Shown here in pieces: positions 6,940 to 14,289 of a DNA stretch of 45,400 nt. Both the position numbers and the translations under genes were made by a program. Where the stretch lies: IMG/VR virus record IMGVR_UViG_3300013285_000025, positions 1 through 45,400 of that record. One strand, 5' to 3'. The stretch is from a virus. The number at the start of each line of letters is the position of its first letter. Positions within the stretch are counted from its first letter, which is position 1. The notes below the pieces were generated by a model. That model was given only the letters and a program-made list of their open reading frames with translations, made no database searches and was not told the DNA's origin.

Positions 6940-7525
6940 TCCATGGTCGCCTATTATTTTTAGAGATAACTGCCCAGTTCAGAATTGGGATGATATCAAA
7001 CAGAAAGCAGATGCCTTACTTAATACTACTCCAAAAAATTCTCAATTAGAATCAGGTAATTCATTAAGCACTGTAATTACAGTTCAACAAGGAGCAGAGC
7101 CACCATATAATTGGAATGAGTTCCAATATTTTATACGATGGTTAAGAGATAAGATTCCAGAAGTTGAACGCCAATGGAAACTATCATATGATCAATACAC
7201 AATTGCAGGTAGTTGGATTAATAGGCACTACCGAACTGGAAAAACATTAGAACACTGTCATCGTGGTTGTGAGATCGTAGTAACATATTATCTTAGTGTT
7301 CCAGAGAATAGTGGTAGATTTATAGCAAGAGATCCACTTGAGAATCATTGGAATAATACTATTAGTCATGAAAGAAGTACAATGGATCTAACTAATGGAT
7401 ACCCAATTGATATTAAAACTGGTGATGTTCTGTTCTTTCCTGGATGGTTATTACATTCAACTGAAGAATCAAACACAGATGAACCACGTTATGTCATGTC
7501 AACTAATTTCTCAGGTAAGAAATGA
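6926..7525 (+). CDS. 2OG-Fe(II) oxygenase-like, copy A of tandem pair
   Basis: This 199-residue protein has LEHCHRG (H110-x-H112), distal H177 in WLLHSTEE and R188 in EPRYVMS. VPENSGR before the core and FFPGWLLH are typical of the TIGR02466 oxygenase group. It is clearly paralogous to the next gene: both share DPWS/NPWS, RDN, NW, VPENSGR and RDPLE. It overlaps the upstream gene by 14 bases and the next by four. Confidence 0.82.
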   Translation: MQVIDPWSPIIFRDNCPVQNWDDIKQKADALLNTTPKNSQLESGNSLSTVITVQQGAEPPYNWNEFQYFIRWLRDKIPEVERQWKLSYDQYTIAGSWINRHYRTGKTLEHCHRGCEIVVTYYLSVPENSGRFIARDPLENHWNNTISHERSTMDLTNGYPIDIKTGDVLFFPGWLLHSTEESNTDEPRYVMSTNFSGKK

Positions 7526-8127
7526 ATAAGTATAATCCATGGTCAAGTGTTATCCTTAGAGATAACTACCAATTAAATAATTGGAATGAAGTTAAGTTAA
7601 ACCTTGATGTACTACTTGATTCTGTTAAAGAAAACTCTCAGCACGAGTTTGATGGTGGCATAAGTACAATTACATTATCAAGAGGTAAGAGTAATATTAA
7701 TGAAGAAACTCCACTACACTGGCCAGAACTTCAGCCATTAAGAGATTGGATTCATAGTAAGATAGATGAAGTTGTTGATGAATGGAATTTACAAACGCAA
7801 ACGTATATGCCATTGCTTAGCTGGGTAAATCGTCATGGTAATGGAGCATACACTGGTGAACATACACATCGTGGTGCACATATAATTGCTGCTTACTATC
7901 TCCATGTGCCAGAGAACAGTGGTAGATTAATGGTAAGAGACCCATTAGAATATCATTGGGGAGGAATGCCTTCTAATCTTAGAGGCACAGATGACTTCTG
8001 GTATCCTATTAATATATCTACAGGAGATCTAATATTTTTTCCTGCGTGGCTACCACACAAGACAGAAGTAAATAATTCTAACGATGATAGATATGTTATG
8101 TCAATAAACTATACAGGTATATTGTGA
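7522..8127 (+). CDS. 2OG-Fe(II) oxygenase-like, copy B of tandem pair
   Basis: The 201-residue paralogue of the preceding gene carries EHTHRG (H114-x-H116), distal H179 in WLPHKTE and R190 in DDRYVMS. Metal and 2-oxoglutarate ligands are kept in both copies, so both are probably active. The N-terminal third has diverged more than the core, which would fit different substrates. It overlaps the upstream gene by ATGA. Confidence 0.82.
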   Translation: MNKYNPWSSVILRDNYQLNNWNEVKLNLDVLLDSVKENSQHEFDGGISTITLSRGKSNINEETPLHWPELQPLRDWIHSKIDEVVDEWNLQTQTYMPLLSWVNRHGNGAYTGEHTHRGAHIIAAYYLHVPENSGRLMVRDPLEYHWGGMPSNLRGTDDFWYPINISTGDLIFFPAWLPHKTEVNNSNDDRYVMSINYTGIL

Positions 8128-8612
8128 ATCAAGAATTTATTATTAAACAATTAAATGAGTGGATGGTTGAGTTCTTAGAGAAACCAGATCCATTGCTTGG
8201 TAATTGGCCACCATGTCCCTATGCTAGACAGGCTCGTATTAATAACAAGATTGATATTAGATTCTCTGACATCAATGATCTAACAATTTCTATTAATGAT
8301 TCTTTTCCTGCATTAGAAGAAAAAGATGTTGTTATAATTTGTTTTGATCATAACAAAATAGAACCAAAACAATTACAACAATTTGTTAAAGATTTAAATA
8401 CACATCTATTGATAAAAAACTATGTTGTTCTTGAAGATCATCCATACGCAGTTGAATTTATAAATGGATTGCTAATGAACTTCAACTATTGTGGTTTACT
8501 ATTCATACAGAAAGCAGATAAATTAAAGCATGCATCTGACCAGCTGAAGAGTAAAGGCTACTATGATGTTTGGGGACAACAAGAATTAGATGATGTGGTA
8601 AACTGGCGATGA
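8124..8612 (+). CDS. hypothetical protein with WPPCPYARQA motif
   Basis: The 162-residue protein starts with GTG overlapping the previous stop. It has an N-terminal helix, then GNWPPCPYARQA near residues 26-37 and alternating strands such as DVVIICFDHN. The CPYAR motif slightly resembles the CPFA motif of DUF1415 proteins, but I do not recognise it securely. It belongs to the modification operon by overlap on both sides, so a role in the same pathway is likely. Confidence 0.65.
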   Translation: MNQEFIIKQLNEWMVEFLEKPDPLLGNWPPCPYARQARINNKIDIRFSDINDLTISINDSFPALEEKDVVIICFDHNKIEPKQLQQFVKDLNTHLLIKNYVVLEDHPYAVEFINGLLMNFNYCGLLFIQKADKLKHASDQLKSKGYYDVWGQQELDDVVNWR

Positions 8613-9028
8613 AATTTTGTAGAATTGATTTAAATAAAACTAATTACATAAGTGTCACTGAATGGTATTTGCATAGTGAACTCGAAGATGAATATAATAG
8701 GATATACAGAGAGTATTGTCTACATAAGAATTTTGATAGTGTGATGCCGATATTCAGCAGTCAATATAATGATGCCAATATTGAAATGATATGCTACTAT
8801 GATGGTGGGAAATTCATTGCGTGGGACATGATTAGATTACATGATAGGTATAATGCTGAAGCAATTCAATTTGCTTGGGACTACAAAAACCCAGATCTTA
8901 AACTCGGTATAGAAAGTTTAAAGAACGCATGCGCAATCTACAAAGATAGAGGATACAAATACCTTTACCTTGGAGAAGCAGCAAAGTATAAACAAATAGA
9001 TGGTTACGAAGAATTAGGAAAATTATAA
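8609..9028 (+). CDS. GNAT-fold protein, ATE/FemX-like
   Basis: The 139-residue protein ends with a segment resembling the C-terminal GNAT domain of arginyl-tRNA-protein transferases and FemX-type aminoacyl transferases: CYYDGGKFIAWD, QFAWDYKNPDLKLGIES, then YKYLYLGEA. Such enzymes move an amino acid from tRNA to an amino group, or acylate amines from CoA. The N-terminal Cys-rich part of true ATE is absent, so the activity is uncertain. It sits between the CPYAR protein and the amidinotransferase, overlapping both. Confidence 0.6.
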   Translation: MKFCRIDLNKTNYISVTEWYLHSELEDEYNRIYREYCLHKNFDSVMPIFSSQYNDANIEMICYYDGGKFIAWDMIRLHDRYNAEAIQFAWDYKNPDLKLGIESLKNACAIYKDRGYKYLYLGEAAKYKQIDGYEELGKL

Positions 9029-10146
9029 TGTATTCTGTTTATCAACACTGGGATCCACTCCGCACCTGTTTGGTTGGTAGATCTTACTCACCACAATTCT
9101 ATTCATTTATTAAGAATCCAAGAGTTAGAACAGTAATGGAACGTATCGCTGCAGAGACAGAAGAAGATTACCAATCATTGATTCATTTGTTGGAGAAGTT
9201 TAGCGTCAAGGTTATTCGTCCACAACTTAGTGATGACTACAGAACTTACATGTATAATGGTAAGATTATACCACCTCCAATGTGTCCGAGAGATTGGACA
9301 ATTATGCTTGGTGATAAATTCTATTTTAAATCACAATTTATGCAAGCAATTCATGAAGATGGATTTAATCCAAACTATTTTGGTAGTACTGATGTTATGT
9401 GGGATGAGGCATTGAATCATATCAATCAGCAGGGCAATAAAATCATTAATGATATCAGAGTAGTTAACCCACCAAAAGATCCAGCATTATTGTATTGGTT
9501 CAACTCAGCAACAACTACACGCATTGGTAAAGATCTATACTTTGGCACCAATACTGGTTGGTGGAATGAAGGTAAAGTTCTGAATAGATTTAAAGAACAA
9601 GCACTTGATGAACTAAAGAAACATTACCAAGACCAATTTCCAAACTATCGTTGCCACATTATTGATACCGAAGGGCATGCCGATGGAACTTACTGTCCTG
9701 TTGTTCCTGGGCTGATTATTAGTCTATGCGATATACCTACGTATAAAGATACATTCCCTGATTGGGAAGTAATTTATCTTAAAGATCAAGGATGGAACAA
9801 AGTAAAACCATTTCTTGAGTTGAAGAATAAGAACAGAGGTAAATGGTGGGTGCCAGGAGAAGAACTGAATGATGAGTTTACTGAGTTCGTTGAATCATGG
9901 CTTAGTCATTGGGTTGGTTATGTAGAAGAAAGTGTGTTTGATGTCAACATGCTTGTTATCGATGAACACAATGTTGCGTGCTCTGGTTACAGTGAGGAAG
10001 TTTTTAATGCGTTTAGTAAACGTGGTATAACTCCGCATCTTGTTAACTTCAGGCATCGTTACTTCTGGGATGGTGGATTGCATTGCATCACCTCGGATAT
10101 AAGTAGAGAAGGCTCAATGCAAAACTATTTCCCAGAGAGATTATGA
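9028..10146 (+). CDS. amidinotransferase (GATM/ADI superfamily)
   Basis: The 372-residue enzyme belongs to the guanidino-group modifying superfamily. Visible catalytic elements are CPRDW near residue 91, EGHADGTYCP in the middle (His and Asp of the triad) and the nucleophile Cys353 in GGLHCITSDI close to the C-terminus. The length matches glycine/inosamine amidinotransferases, which move an amidino group from arginine to an amine. The acceptor is unknown. Such enzymes occur in aminoglycoside-like and toxin pathways, which fits the neighbouring carbamoyltransferase. Confidence 0.9.
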   Translation: MYSVYQHWDPLRTCLVGRSYSPQFYSFIKNPRVRTVMERIAAETEEDYQSLIHLLEKFSVKVIRPQLSDDYRTYMYNGKIIPPPMCPRDWTIMLGDKFYFKSQFMQAIHEDGFNPNYFGSTDVMWDEALNHINQQGNKIINDIRVVNPPKDPALLYWFNSATTTRIGKDLYFGTNTGWWNEGKVLNRFKEQALDELKKHYQDQFPNYRCHIIDTEGHADGTYCPVVPGLIISLCDIPTYKDTFPDWEVIYLKDQGWNKVKPFLELKNKNRGKWWVPGEELNDEFTEFVESWLSHWVGYVEESVFDVNMLVIDEHNVACSGYSEEVFNAFSKRGITPHLVNFRHRYFWDGGLHCITSDISREGSMQNYFPERL

Positions 10147-10277
10147 AAAGATATTGTTGTGATGATAGATGTAACCAAGGCAGAGACTGCCCAAATATAA
10201 CGCAGTATCATATGCGTTTCCATAACCTACTACAATCAATGAAAAGTTTATATGCTAGAATGTTTAATCGTAGGTGA
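10143..10277 (+). CDS. 44-residue Cys-rich small protein
   Basis: The frame starts ATGA-coupled to the amidinotransferase stop. It encodes 44 residues beginning MKRYCCDDRCNQGRDCP, with Cys at 5, 6, 10 and 16, then a basic helix. The Cys spacing suggests a small metal site. It overlaps the start of the SGNH hydrolase by 26 bases in another frame. Short proteins with a C-N-Q-G-R-x-C-P motif occur in many phages. The function is unknown. Confidence 0.55.
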   Translation: MKRYCCDDRCNQGRDCPNITQYHMRFHNLLQSMKSLYARMFNRR

Positions 10278-10650
10278 TTCAATAGCAGTAGGTACTCAGA
10301 TGTTCGCAAAGGAATGCGTGGCATATGCCAAAGGTGGAATCAACTCAAAACAATGGGTTGATAAAAATGTTGGCAATATGCCACTTCAAGCCAAACATGT
10401 TATTATCTCGCTCGGTAGCAATGATCATCAGTATATCAAAACAGAAGCAGAATTGGACATGATTCGTCAACTCACTAAAGCAGATAGAGTTTACTGGATT
10501 ATGCCAGCCATCAAGCCAAACATTCAAGAGATCGTTCGCAAAATTGCAACAAAGTATGGTGACGTAATTATCCCAATCACCAAATTGCAACCAGATGGAA
10601 TTCACCCCAGTTGGGCTAGTTACAAAGAGATAGTGGAGAAAATAAAATGA
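10252..10650 (+). CDS. SGNH/GDSL-like hydrolase
   Basis: The 132-residue protein has the SGNH blocks in order: VGDSIAVG at the N-terminus (nucleophile Ser of GDS), ISLGSNDHQ (block III) and PDGIHPSWASY (block V Asp and His). It is short compared with the 180-200 residues of typical family members, so some block II elements are reduced. It would be an esterase, for example deacetylating a glycan. It lies at the end of the modification operon. Confidence 0.85.
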   Translation: MLECLIVGDSIAVGTQMFAKECVAYAKGGINSKQWVDKNVGNMPLQAKHVIISLGSNDHQYIKTEAELDMIRQLTKADRVYWIMPAIKPNIQEIVRKIATKYGDVIIPITKLQPDGIHPSWASYKEIVEKIK

Positions 10651-10859
10651 AAATAGATCTAGTCAAGTATCGCGACGCTGGCATGGCAACGTATACTTAC
10701 TTCTGGAAGAACGAGACCAACAACGTAGCGAGTCCTTTCTTCAATAGCGAAGCCGAAGCTCTGGCTTGGGAGAAAGTAGAGAAACCAGAGCCGAGAATCT
10801 TAGATGATGCCCGAGCCGAGGATGAGGAATTCGCCAGGATCGCGAGAAAACAGACCTGA
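10647..10859 (+). CDS. hypothetical 70-residue acidic protein
   Basis: The product starts MKIDLVKYRDAGM and has a charged C-terminal half (DDARAEDEEFARIARKQ) likely to form a helix. The start overlaps the SGNH stop by ATGA. Its codons use more G and C than the oxygenase genes before it, as do the next several genes. It is the last gene before a strong terminator. No family recognised. Confidence 0.7.
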   Translation: MKIDLVKYRDAGMATYTYFWKNETNNVASPFFNSEAEALAWEKVEKPEPRILDDARAEDEEFARIARKQT

Positions 10860-10890
10860 TTTCCCTCCAGTTAGTCGTCAGAAAACAGAT

Positions 10891-10916
10891 AACCCTATCA
10901 AAAATAGGGTTTTTTC
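10891..10916 (+). terminator. rho-independent terminator
   Basis: AACCCTAT at 10891-10898 pairs with ATAGGGTT at 10904-10911 around a CAAAA loop, followed by a T run. It closes the 1868-10859 operon and separates it from the small-gene array. Confidence 0.9.
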
Positions 10917-10973
10917 GCATTTGAGAGCACGTAAGTCATTGATTTAGAAAGGTATTTTAGAGTCAAATTTCGC

Positions 10974-11002
10974 TTTACTTTCATTGTAGATTGGCGTATA
11001 CT
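10974..11002 (+). promoter_or_regulatory. early-type promoter (TTTACT-17-TATACT)
   Basis: TTTACT at 10974-10979 and TATACT at 10997-11002 are spaced by 17. It belongs to the recurrent family with the TTTACTTT core. An ATG lies exactly six bases after the -10, at 11009. The start of its transcript (CTTACTGTATGA...) is nearly repeated after the promoter at 14290. Confidence 0.8.
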
Positions 11003-11008
11003 TACTGT

Positions 11009-11083
11009 ATGAAAATTGAAAACGAACTGAATACGGTAAAACCCTCAAAAACTGAGGGGATTGCAAATATCCCTTTACTTTAA
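11009..11083 (+). CDS. possible 24-residue leader peptide
   Basis: An ATG six bases after the -10 opens a 24-codon frame (MKIENELNTVKP... IPLL). A CCCTCA/TGAGGG hairpin lies inside it, and its TAA overlaps the next promoter. No ribosome binding site could be transcribed. It may be a leaderless leader peptide, or the region may be an untranslated RNA. Confidence 0.3.
   Translation: MKIENELNTVKPSKTEGIANIPLL
11042..11058 (+). other. hairpin between two tandem promoters
   Basis: CCCTCA (11042-11047) pairs with TGAGGG (11053-11058) around AAAAC. No T run follows, so it is not a standard terminator. It could be a pausing or stability element of the short transcript from 10974. Confidence 0.5.
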
Positions 11084-11102
11084 TGTCGGTTCGTAGTAAA
11101 CT
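11074..11102 (+). promoter_or_regulatory. early-type promoter (TTTACT-17-TAAACT)
   Basis: TTTACTTTAAT begins at 11074, and the -10 TAAACT is at 11097-11102 with 17-base spacing. The -10 is weaker than in its sisters. It drives the AAA ATPase gene. The predicted start near 11109 excludes the ATG at 11105 as initiation codon. Confidence 0.75.
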
Positions 11103-11134
11103 ATATGTATAAATTGATTGAAATGGAAAATAAT

Positions 11135-12034
11135 ATGAAAACTCTGATCTCCTTTGACTCTGCTTCTGGTAAGTTTGTCGGTACTGTTGACGGTAAAGTT
11201 GTTGTTCGTTCTAAGTACGAATCCGCTGTTAAGGATCGCCTCGCTGAAATGTCTGGCACTATCGCTGATGCCCAGAAAGCATTCGCTGAGAAGTCTGAGC
11301 GTTTCGATATCAATACTCGTTTTGGTTTCGTTGAGAAATTGGTTAACATGGTTGCCTCTGGTGTTCAGCCCTCCGCTGTTATCACTGGTGAAGGTGGACT
11401 CGGTAAGACTTATACCGTTACAAAAACCCTCGAAGCCAATGGCTATAAAGATATCTCTGACCTCGCTGATTTTGAAGTCGGTTCGATTATCTCTACTCGC
11501 AAATGCTTTACTTTCGTGAAGGGTTATAGCACTGCCAAAGGTTTGTATCGTACCCTGTTCGAAAACAATAAGTCTATCATCGTGTTTGATGACTGTGACG
11601 CTGTTCTTAAGGATCCAGTTGCTTTGAACTTACTGAAGGGTGCGTTGGATTCCTACGGTAAGCGTATTATCTCTTGGAATGCTGATATGCGTGACGACGA
11701 TCTTCCTAAGTCATTCAACTTTGAAGGTCGTGTGATCTTTATCTCTAACATGAGCCAAGACAAAATCGACCAAGCGATCCGTAGTCGCTCGATGATGATT
11801 GACTTGTCCATGACTACTACTCAAAAGATTGACCGTATGGAATATATCTCTAAGATGGAAGAATTCCTCCCTGAGTATGATAAGTCAGTGAAAGCCGATG
11901 CGCTTGCTTTGATTCGTGCTATTAAAGATGACTGCAAAGAAATCTCTCTGCGTACCTTGATCGCTGTGTCTAAGGTTCGTGCTTCTAACCCTACTGATTA
12001 TCGCGACTTGGCCACGTATATGTTGACTGCTTAA
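11135..12034 (+). CDS. AAA-family ATPase
   Basis: The 299-residue protein has Walker A GEGGLGKT at about residues 85-92, Walker B SIIVFDDCD at about 147-155, a sensor-1 like IFISNMS and an Arg-rich AIRSRSMM that may hold the arginine finger. The N-terminal 70 residues look like a separate small beta domain. It is an ATP-driven remodelling factor of unknown partner, known widely in T4-like phages only as a putative ATPase. The ATG at 11135 follows GGAAAA. Upstream ATGs at 11105 and 11123 lie at or near the transcription start. Codon choice is more GC-rich than in the tail genes. Confidence 0.85.
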   Translation: MKTLISFDSASGKFVGTVDGKVVVRSKYESAVKDRLAEMSGTIADAQKAFAEKSERFDINTRFGFVEKLVNMVASGVQPSAVITGEGGLGKTYTVTKTLEANGYKDISDLADFEVGSIISTRKCFTFVKGYSTAKGLYRTLFENNKSIIVFDDCDAVLKDPVALNLLKGALDSYGKRIISWNADMRDDDLPKSFNFEGRVIFISNMSQDKIDQAIRSRSMMIDLSMTTTQKIDRMEYISKMEEFLPEYDKSVKADALALIRAIKDDCKEISLRTLIAVSKVRASNPTDYRDLATYMLTA

Positions 12035-12054
12035 TAAGAACAAGGGAGGAAGTT

Positions 12055-12144
12055 ATGAAGAAAACACTAAATGATTTACTACGTAAGAAGTTGGGTTTGA
12101 AACCTACTCTGGGATATCTGTTGAGAAAGAGGTTAGCGAAATGA
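12055..12144 (+). CDS. 29-residue basic mini-protein
   Basis: A very strong GGGAGGA site precedes an ATG at 12055. The 29 residues include LLRKKLG and LLRKRLA and are strongly basic and helical. The stop overlaps the next start (ATGA), which supports real translation. The function is unknown. Confidence 0.6.
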   Translation: MKKTLNDLLRKKLGLKPTLGYLLRKRLAK

Positions 12145-12341
12145 TTGATTTAAGAAAATATCAGTTTGATGGTTTACCCCTATACAAAGGTATCCCGATC
12201 GACCAACTGACAGAAGTGCAAGCGCATTTCCGTAAGAACATTACGGGAATTCGATATATATTTCGTGGTCCTCGCTATGACTCAATGCGTTGCTCCACTC
12301 TTAAGAGAAATGCTCACTCGTTTGACATTTATAGAAAGTAA
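12141..12341 (+). CDS. hypothetical 66-residue protein
   Basis: The protein begins MIDLRKYQFDGLPLYKG and is basic, with no recognisable domain. It is coupled by ATGA to the preceding mini-protein and lies in a run of small overlapping genes downstream of the AAA ATPase, probably early genes acting on the host. Confidence 0.65.
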   Translation: MIDLRKYQFDGLPLYKGIPIDQLTEVQAHFRKNITGIRYIFRGPRYDSMRCSTLKRNAHSFDIYRK

Positions 12342-12343
12342 TT

Positions 12344-12487
12344 ATGGAAACCCTACAACAGCAAGAAACCAAAGCATTCCTGGAACTGATTGAAGCCATG
12401 AAAGCCATGGAAATCAAACTGGCAATCGCTCAACAACTGGCAATCGCTTATCTTGAAGCCCAAATATATGGAGGGAGTACCAAATGA
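12344..12487 (+). CDS. 47-residue helical protein
   Basis: The frame encodes 47 residues starting METLQQQETKAFLELIEAMK. It is rich in Ala, Glu, Gln and Leu and likely to form one long helix, possibly a coiled coil. It begins two bases after the previous stop, and its own stop overlaps the next ATG. No family recognised. Confidence 0.6.
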   Translation: METLQQQETKAFLELIEAMKAMEIKLAIAQQLAIAYLEAQIYGGSTK

Positions 12488-12615
12488 AAGTAAATAAACT
12501 AATCCGTAAGATGTATAAAGCAATCGTCCAATCGGACAAGGTAAAAGAAAAGAAATTATATCTAAAGATCCTTAAGAAATCCCTCAAGCATAAACATACG
12601 GAAGCAGTACAATGA
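12484..12615 (+). CDS. 43-residue Lys-rich protein
   Basis: The product begins MKVNKLIRKMYKAIVQ and contains about 13 Lys in 43 residues, without Cys. Starts and stops are ATGA-coupled on both sides (12484 and 12612). It could bind nucleic acid, which is inferred only from charge. Confidence 0.6.
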   Translation: MKVNKLIRKMYKAIVQSDKVKEKKLYLKILKKSLKHKHTEAVQ

Positions 12616-12815
12616 TTAATACCGTTCATTTTCATCGCGATGATGTAGAAACCATTCTACAATTCATCAAGAAATATCCTGAGGTTGAGTTCGTTACTGT
12701 TACCTCAGATTCTTCCTCGGGAATTGGTTCTATTATTGACGCATCGCTCAAGACTGTAATCAATGGTGACGTAGTTACACTCACTAAACATATCGTGGAC
12801 GAATCATCATGGTAG
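12612..12815 (+). CDS. hypothetical 67-residue protein
   Basis: The protein starts MINTVHFHRDDVETILQF and has an alternating strand/helix pattern (EFVTVTSD, GIGSIIDASL, DVVTLTKHI) like a small alpha/beta fold. It overlaps its neighbours at both ends. No family recognised. Confidence 0.65.
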   Translation: MINTVHFHRDDVETILQFIKKYPEVEFVTVTSDSSSGIGSIIDASLKTVINGDVVTLTKHIVDESSW

Positions 12816-13081
12816 ATAAGTTAAAAGAAGAATGGTATCGTCTTAACAACATAGATACAAGCGAGATGGATAATCTAGACAAACGATTCCACTCTGGTTT
12901 GAAAGCAGGTATTCTTAAAGCAATAAACATTCTTGCTGGCGCAGAGCATATGTCTGATAAAGGATATCGTTTATCCACTCATGAGGAAGCCAAAGCATTT
13001 GCCAAGAAACGTAGTTACCATATAAGCAATACCACTAATCCAATAGACTTTCCCGATGAAGACATTAGTGATCGCAGGTAA
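12809..13081 (+). CDS. hypothetical 90-residue protein
   Basis: The product begins MVDKLKEEWYRLNNID and is charged and mostly helical in its first two thirds (KAGILKAINILAGAEHM). The start overlaps the upstream stop by seven bases. No known domain is visible. Confidence 0.65.
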   Translation: MVDKLKEEWYRLNNIDTSEMDNLDKRFHSGLKAGILKAINILAGAEHMSDKGYRLSTHEEAKAFAKKRSYHISNTTNPIDFPDEDISDRR

Positions 13082-13358
13082 TAAATTCGAAGCAGTTACT
13101 TGGATCTACGCAGATCTAGATAAGATATATGCAACAAATCCAACCACAAAAAGCATGTCCGATTATATCATAGTTACCAACCCAGACCAACTACGAGGAA
13201 TGCGAGATCCTAGTGGTATATTCGTAGGTACGTGGAAACAACGACCAGATATATTTGAAGTGCTTAATATGCTGTTGGTGATAATGACCCATAACAATAG
13301 CAAGCATAAGATAATTCAAGACTTACTCGTACAACATATTATAGAGAAAACAAAATGA
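13056..13358 (+). CDS. hypothetical 100-residue protein
   Basis: The protein starts MKTLVIAGNKFEAVTW and looks like a small alpha/beta protein, with strands at KTLVIAG, YIIVTN and GIFVGTW. The GNKFEAVTWI opening resembles phage proteins related to nucleotide or ADP-ribose binding, but this is not secure. It overlaps the upstream gene by 26 bases in another frame. Confidence 0.65.
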   Translation: MKTLVIAGNKFEAVTWIYADLDKIYATNPTTKSMSDYIIVTNPDQLRGMRDPSGIFVGTWKQRPDIFEVLNMLLVIMTHNNSKHKIIQDLLVQHIIEKTK

Positions 13359-13546
13359 ACGAACGAATTCAAGAACTTGCTGAACAGGCTGGATACTTAC
13401 CTGATAGTTTTGGTATTGGACATTGGGATATGCCAGAGTGTAAAAAGTTCGCCGAGTTGATTGTTAGGGAATGTATTGATACTGCTTTTCATAAAGGTCA
13501 TCCTGATTTAGAATTTTTGTTGAAACATTTTGGAGTACAAGAATGA
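13355..13546 (+). CDS. small phage protein, MNERIQELAEQAG type
   Basis: The 63-residue protein opens MNERIQELAEQAG and contains KKFAELIVRECID. Short proteins with this opening and helix are scattered through many phage genomes as conserved hypotheticals. Translation is coupled on both sides by ATGA. The function is unknown. Confidence 0.7.
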   Translation: MNERIQELAEQAGYLPDSFGIGHWDMPECKKFAELIVRECIDTAFHKGHPDLEFLLKHFGVQE

Positions 13547-13782
13547 ACACAATCAATACCCCAACTGGGCGACCTTATCTATCTGTACTTGATACTGGGG
13601 ATACGGTACAAATAATGACAGCTCCAGAACTATTAGCAAGAGAAATGCCACTGGTTAGGATGATAGAGAAGCAATTATCCGTATACACCTATGATAGCAG
13701 AGAAGAATATATGAGAGTGTTTGATTCGTCTATTGCGTTCTATCGTATGTTCGGCTGGTCGGTATCATCGCGGATCGGCTAA
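13543..13782 (+). CDS. hypothetical 79-residue protein
   Basis: The protein begins MNTINTPTGRPYLSV and has a helical C-terminal half. It is the last of the chain of ATGA-coupled genes starting at 12055. About 40 bases of non-coding sequence follow. No family recognised. Confidence 0.6.
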   Translation: MNTINTPTGRPYLSVLDTGDTVQIMTAPELLAREMPLVRMIEKQLSVYTYDSREEYMRVFDSSIAFYRMFGWSVSSRIG

Positions 13783-13823
13783 ATAGTCTCCCGTCTTGTT
13801 ACCCTTGCGCTTCCACAATCGCC

Positions 13824-14120
13824 ATGCCAACTAAACGCACACGAATATATCCCGAGAAGAACTGCTTAACCTGCGGTGTGGTATTCGCCAAGCAAGGCAA
13901 GTACTGCTGTAGAGCATGTGGCAATGTCCGCACATTTACCCCTACGTATAAAGCCAAGATCAGCCGTGGTGTCCGTAAAAAGATGGCAGATGATCCTGAA
14001 CATAAACAAAAAATCATCGCAGCTATTCAGCCAGATATACCAATTCCCCCTATGACCGAATCGCCTGTTGGATTAAATCAGTTTATATCTGATGGTGACC
14101 TTTGGACCAACGCTGATTAA
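13824..14120 (+). CDS. zinc-ribbon protein
   Basis: The 98-residue protein has C14-x2-C17 and C28-C29-x2-C32, a probable zinc-binding ribbon, followed by a basic helix (KAKISRGVRKKMADD) of the kind that binds DNA. Similar zinc-ribbon and basic modules accompany phage homing endonucleases and small regulators, but no nuclease motif is present. No strong ribosome binding site is visible before the ATG. Confidence 0.6.
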   Translation: MPTKRTRIYPEKNCLTCGVVFAKQGKYCCRACGNVRTFTPTYKAKISRGVRKKMADDPEHKQKIIAAIQPDIPIPPMTESPVGLNQFISDGDLWTNAD

Positions 14121-14145
14121 CTGCAAGAGTAGCGATCAAATTTAC

Positions 14146-14174
14146 TTGACTTGCAATGGGATCAACGGTATAAT
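14146..14174 (+). promoter_or_regulatory. early-type promoter (TTGACT-17-TATAAT)
   Basis: TTGACT at 14146-14151 and TATAAT at 14169-14174 have 17-base spacing and the family GGTATAAT end. No gene follows for 170 bases, only an ATG at 14179 opening a 12-codon frame. It therefore either makes a small RNA or adds transcription into the 14349 gene. Confidence 0.8.
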
Positions 14175-14289
14175 AACCATGTTGGGTTTGATATTCCCTA
14201 AAGACACAACTGATTAAACACCCGAAAACAACCGATTATCCTACCGTAGTTTATTCCCTACTAATCTGTAAGGTTGTTCAATATATCCC
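14175..14289 (+). other. non-coding transcribed leader between two promoters
   Basis: There is no convincing gene here. ACAACC at 14228-14233 can pair with GGTTGT at 14272-14277, enclosing the segment. It lies between the promoters at 14146 and 14290 and may be a short RNA or a leader. Confidence 0.4.
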
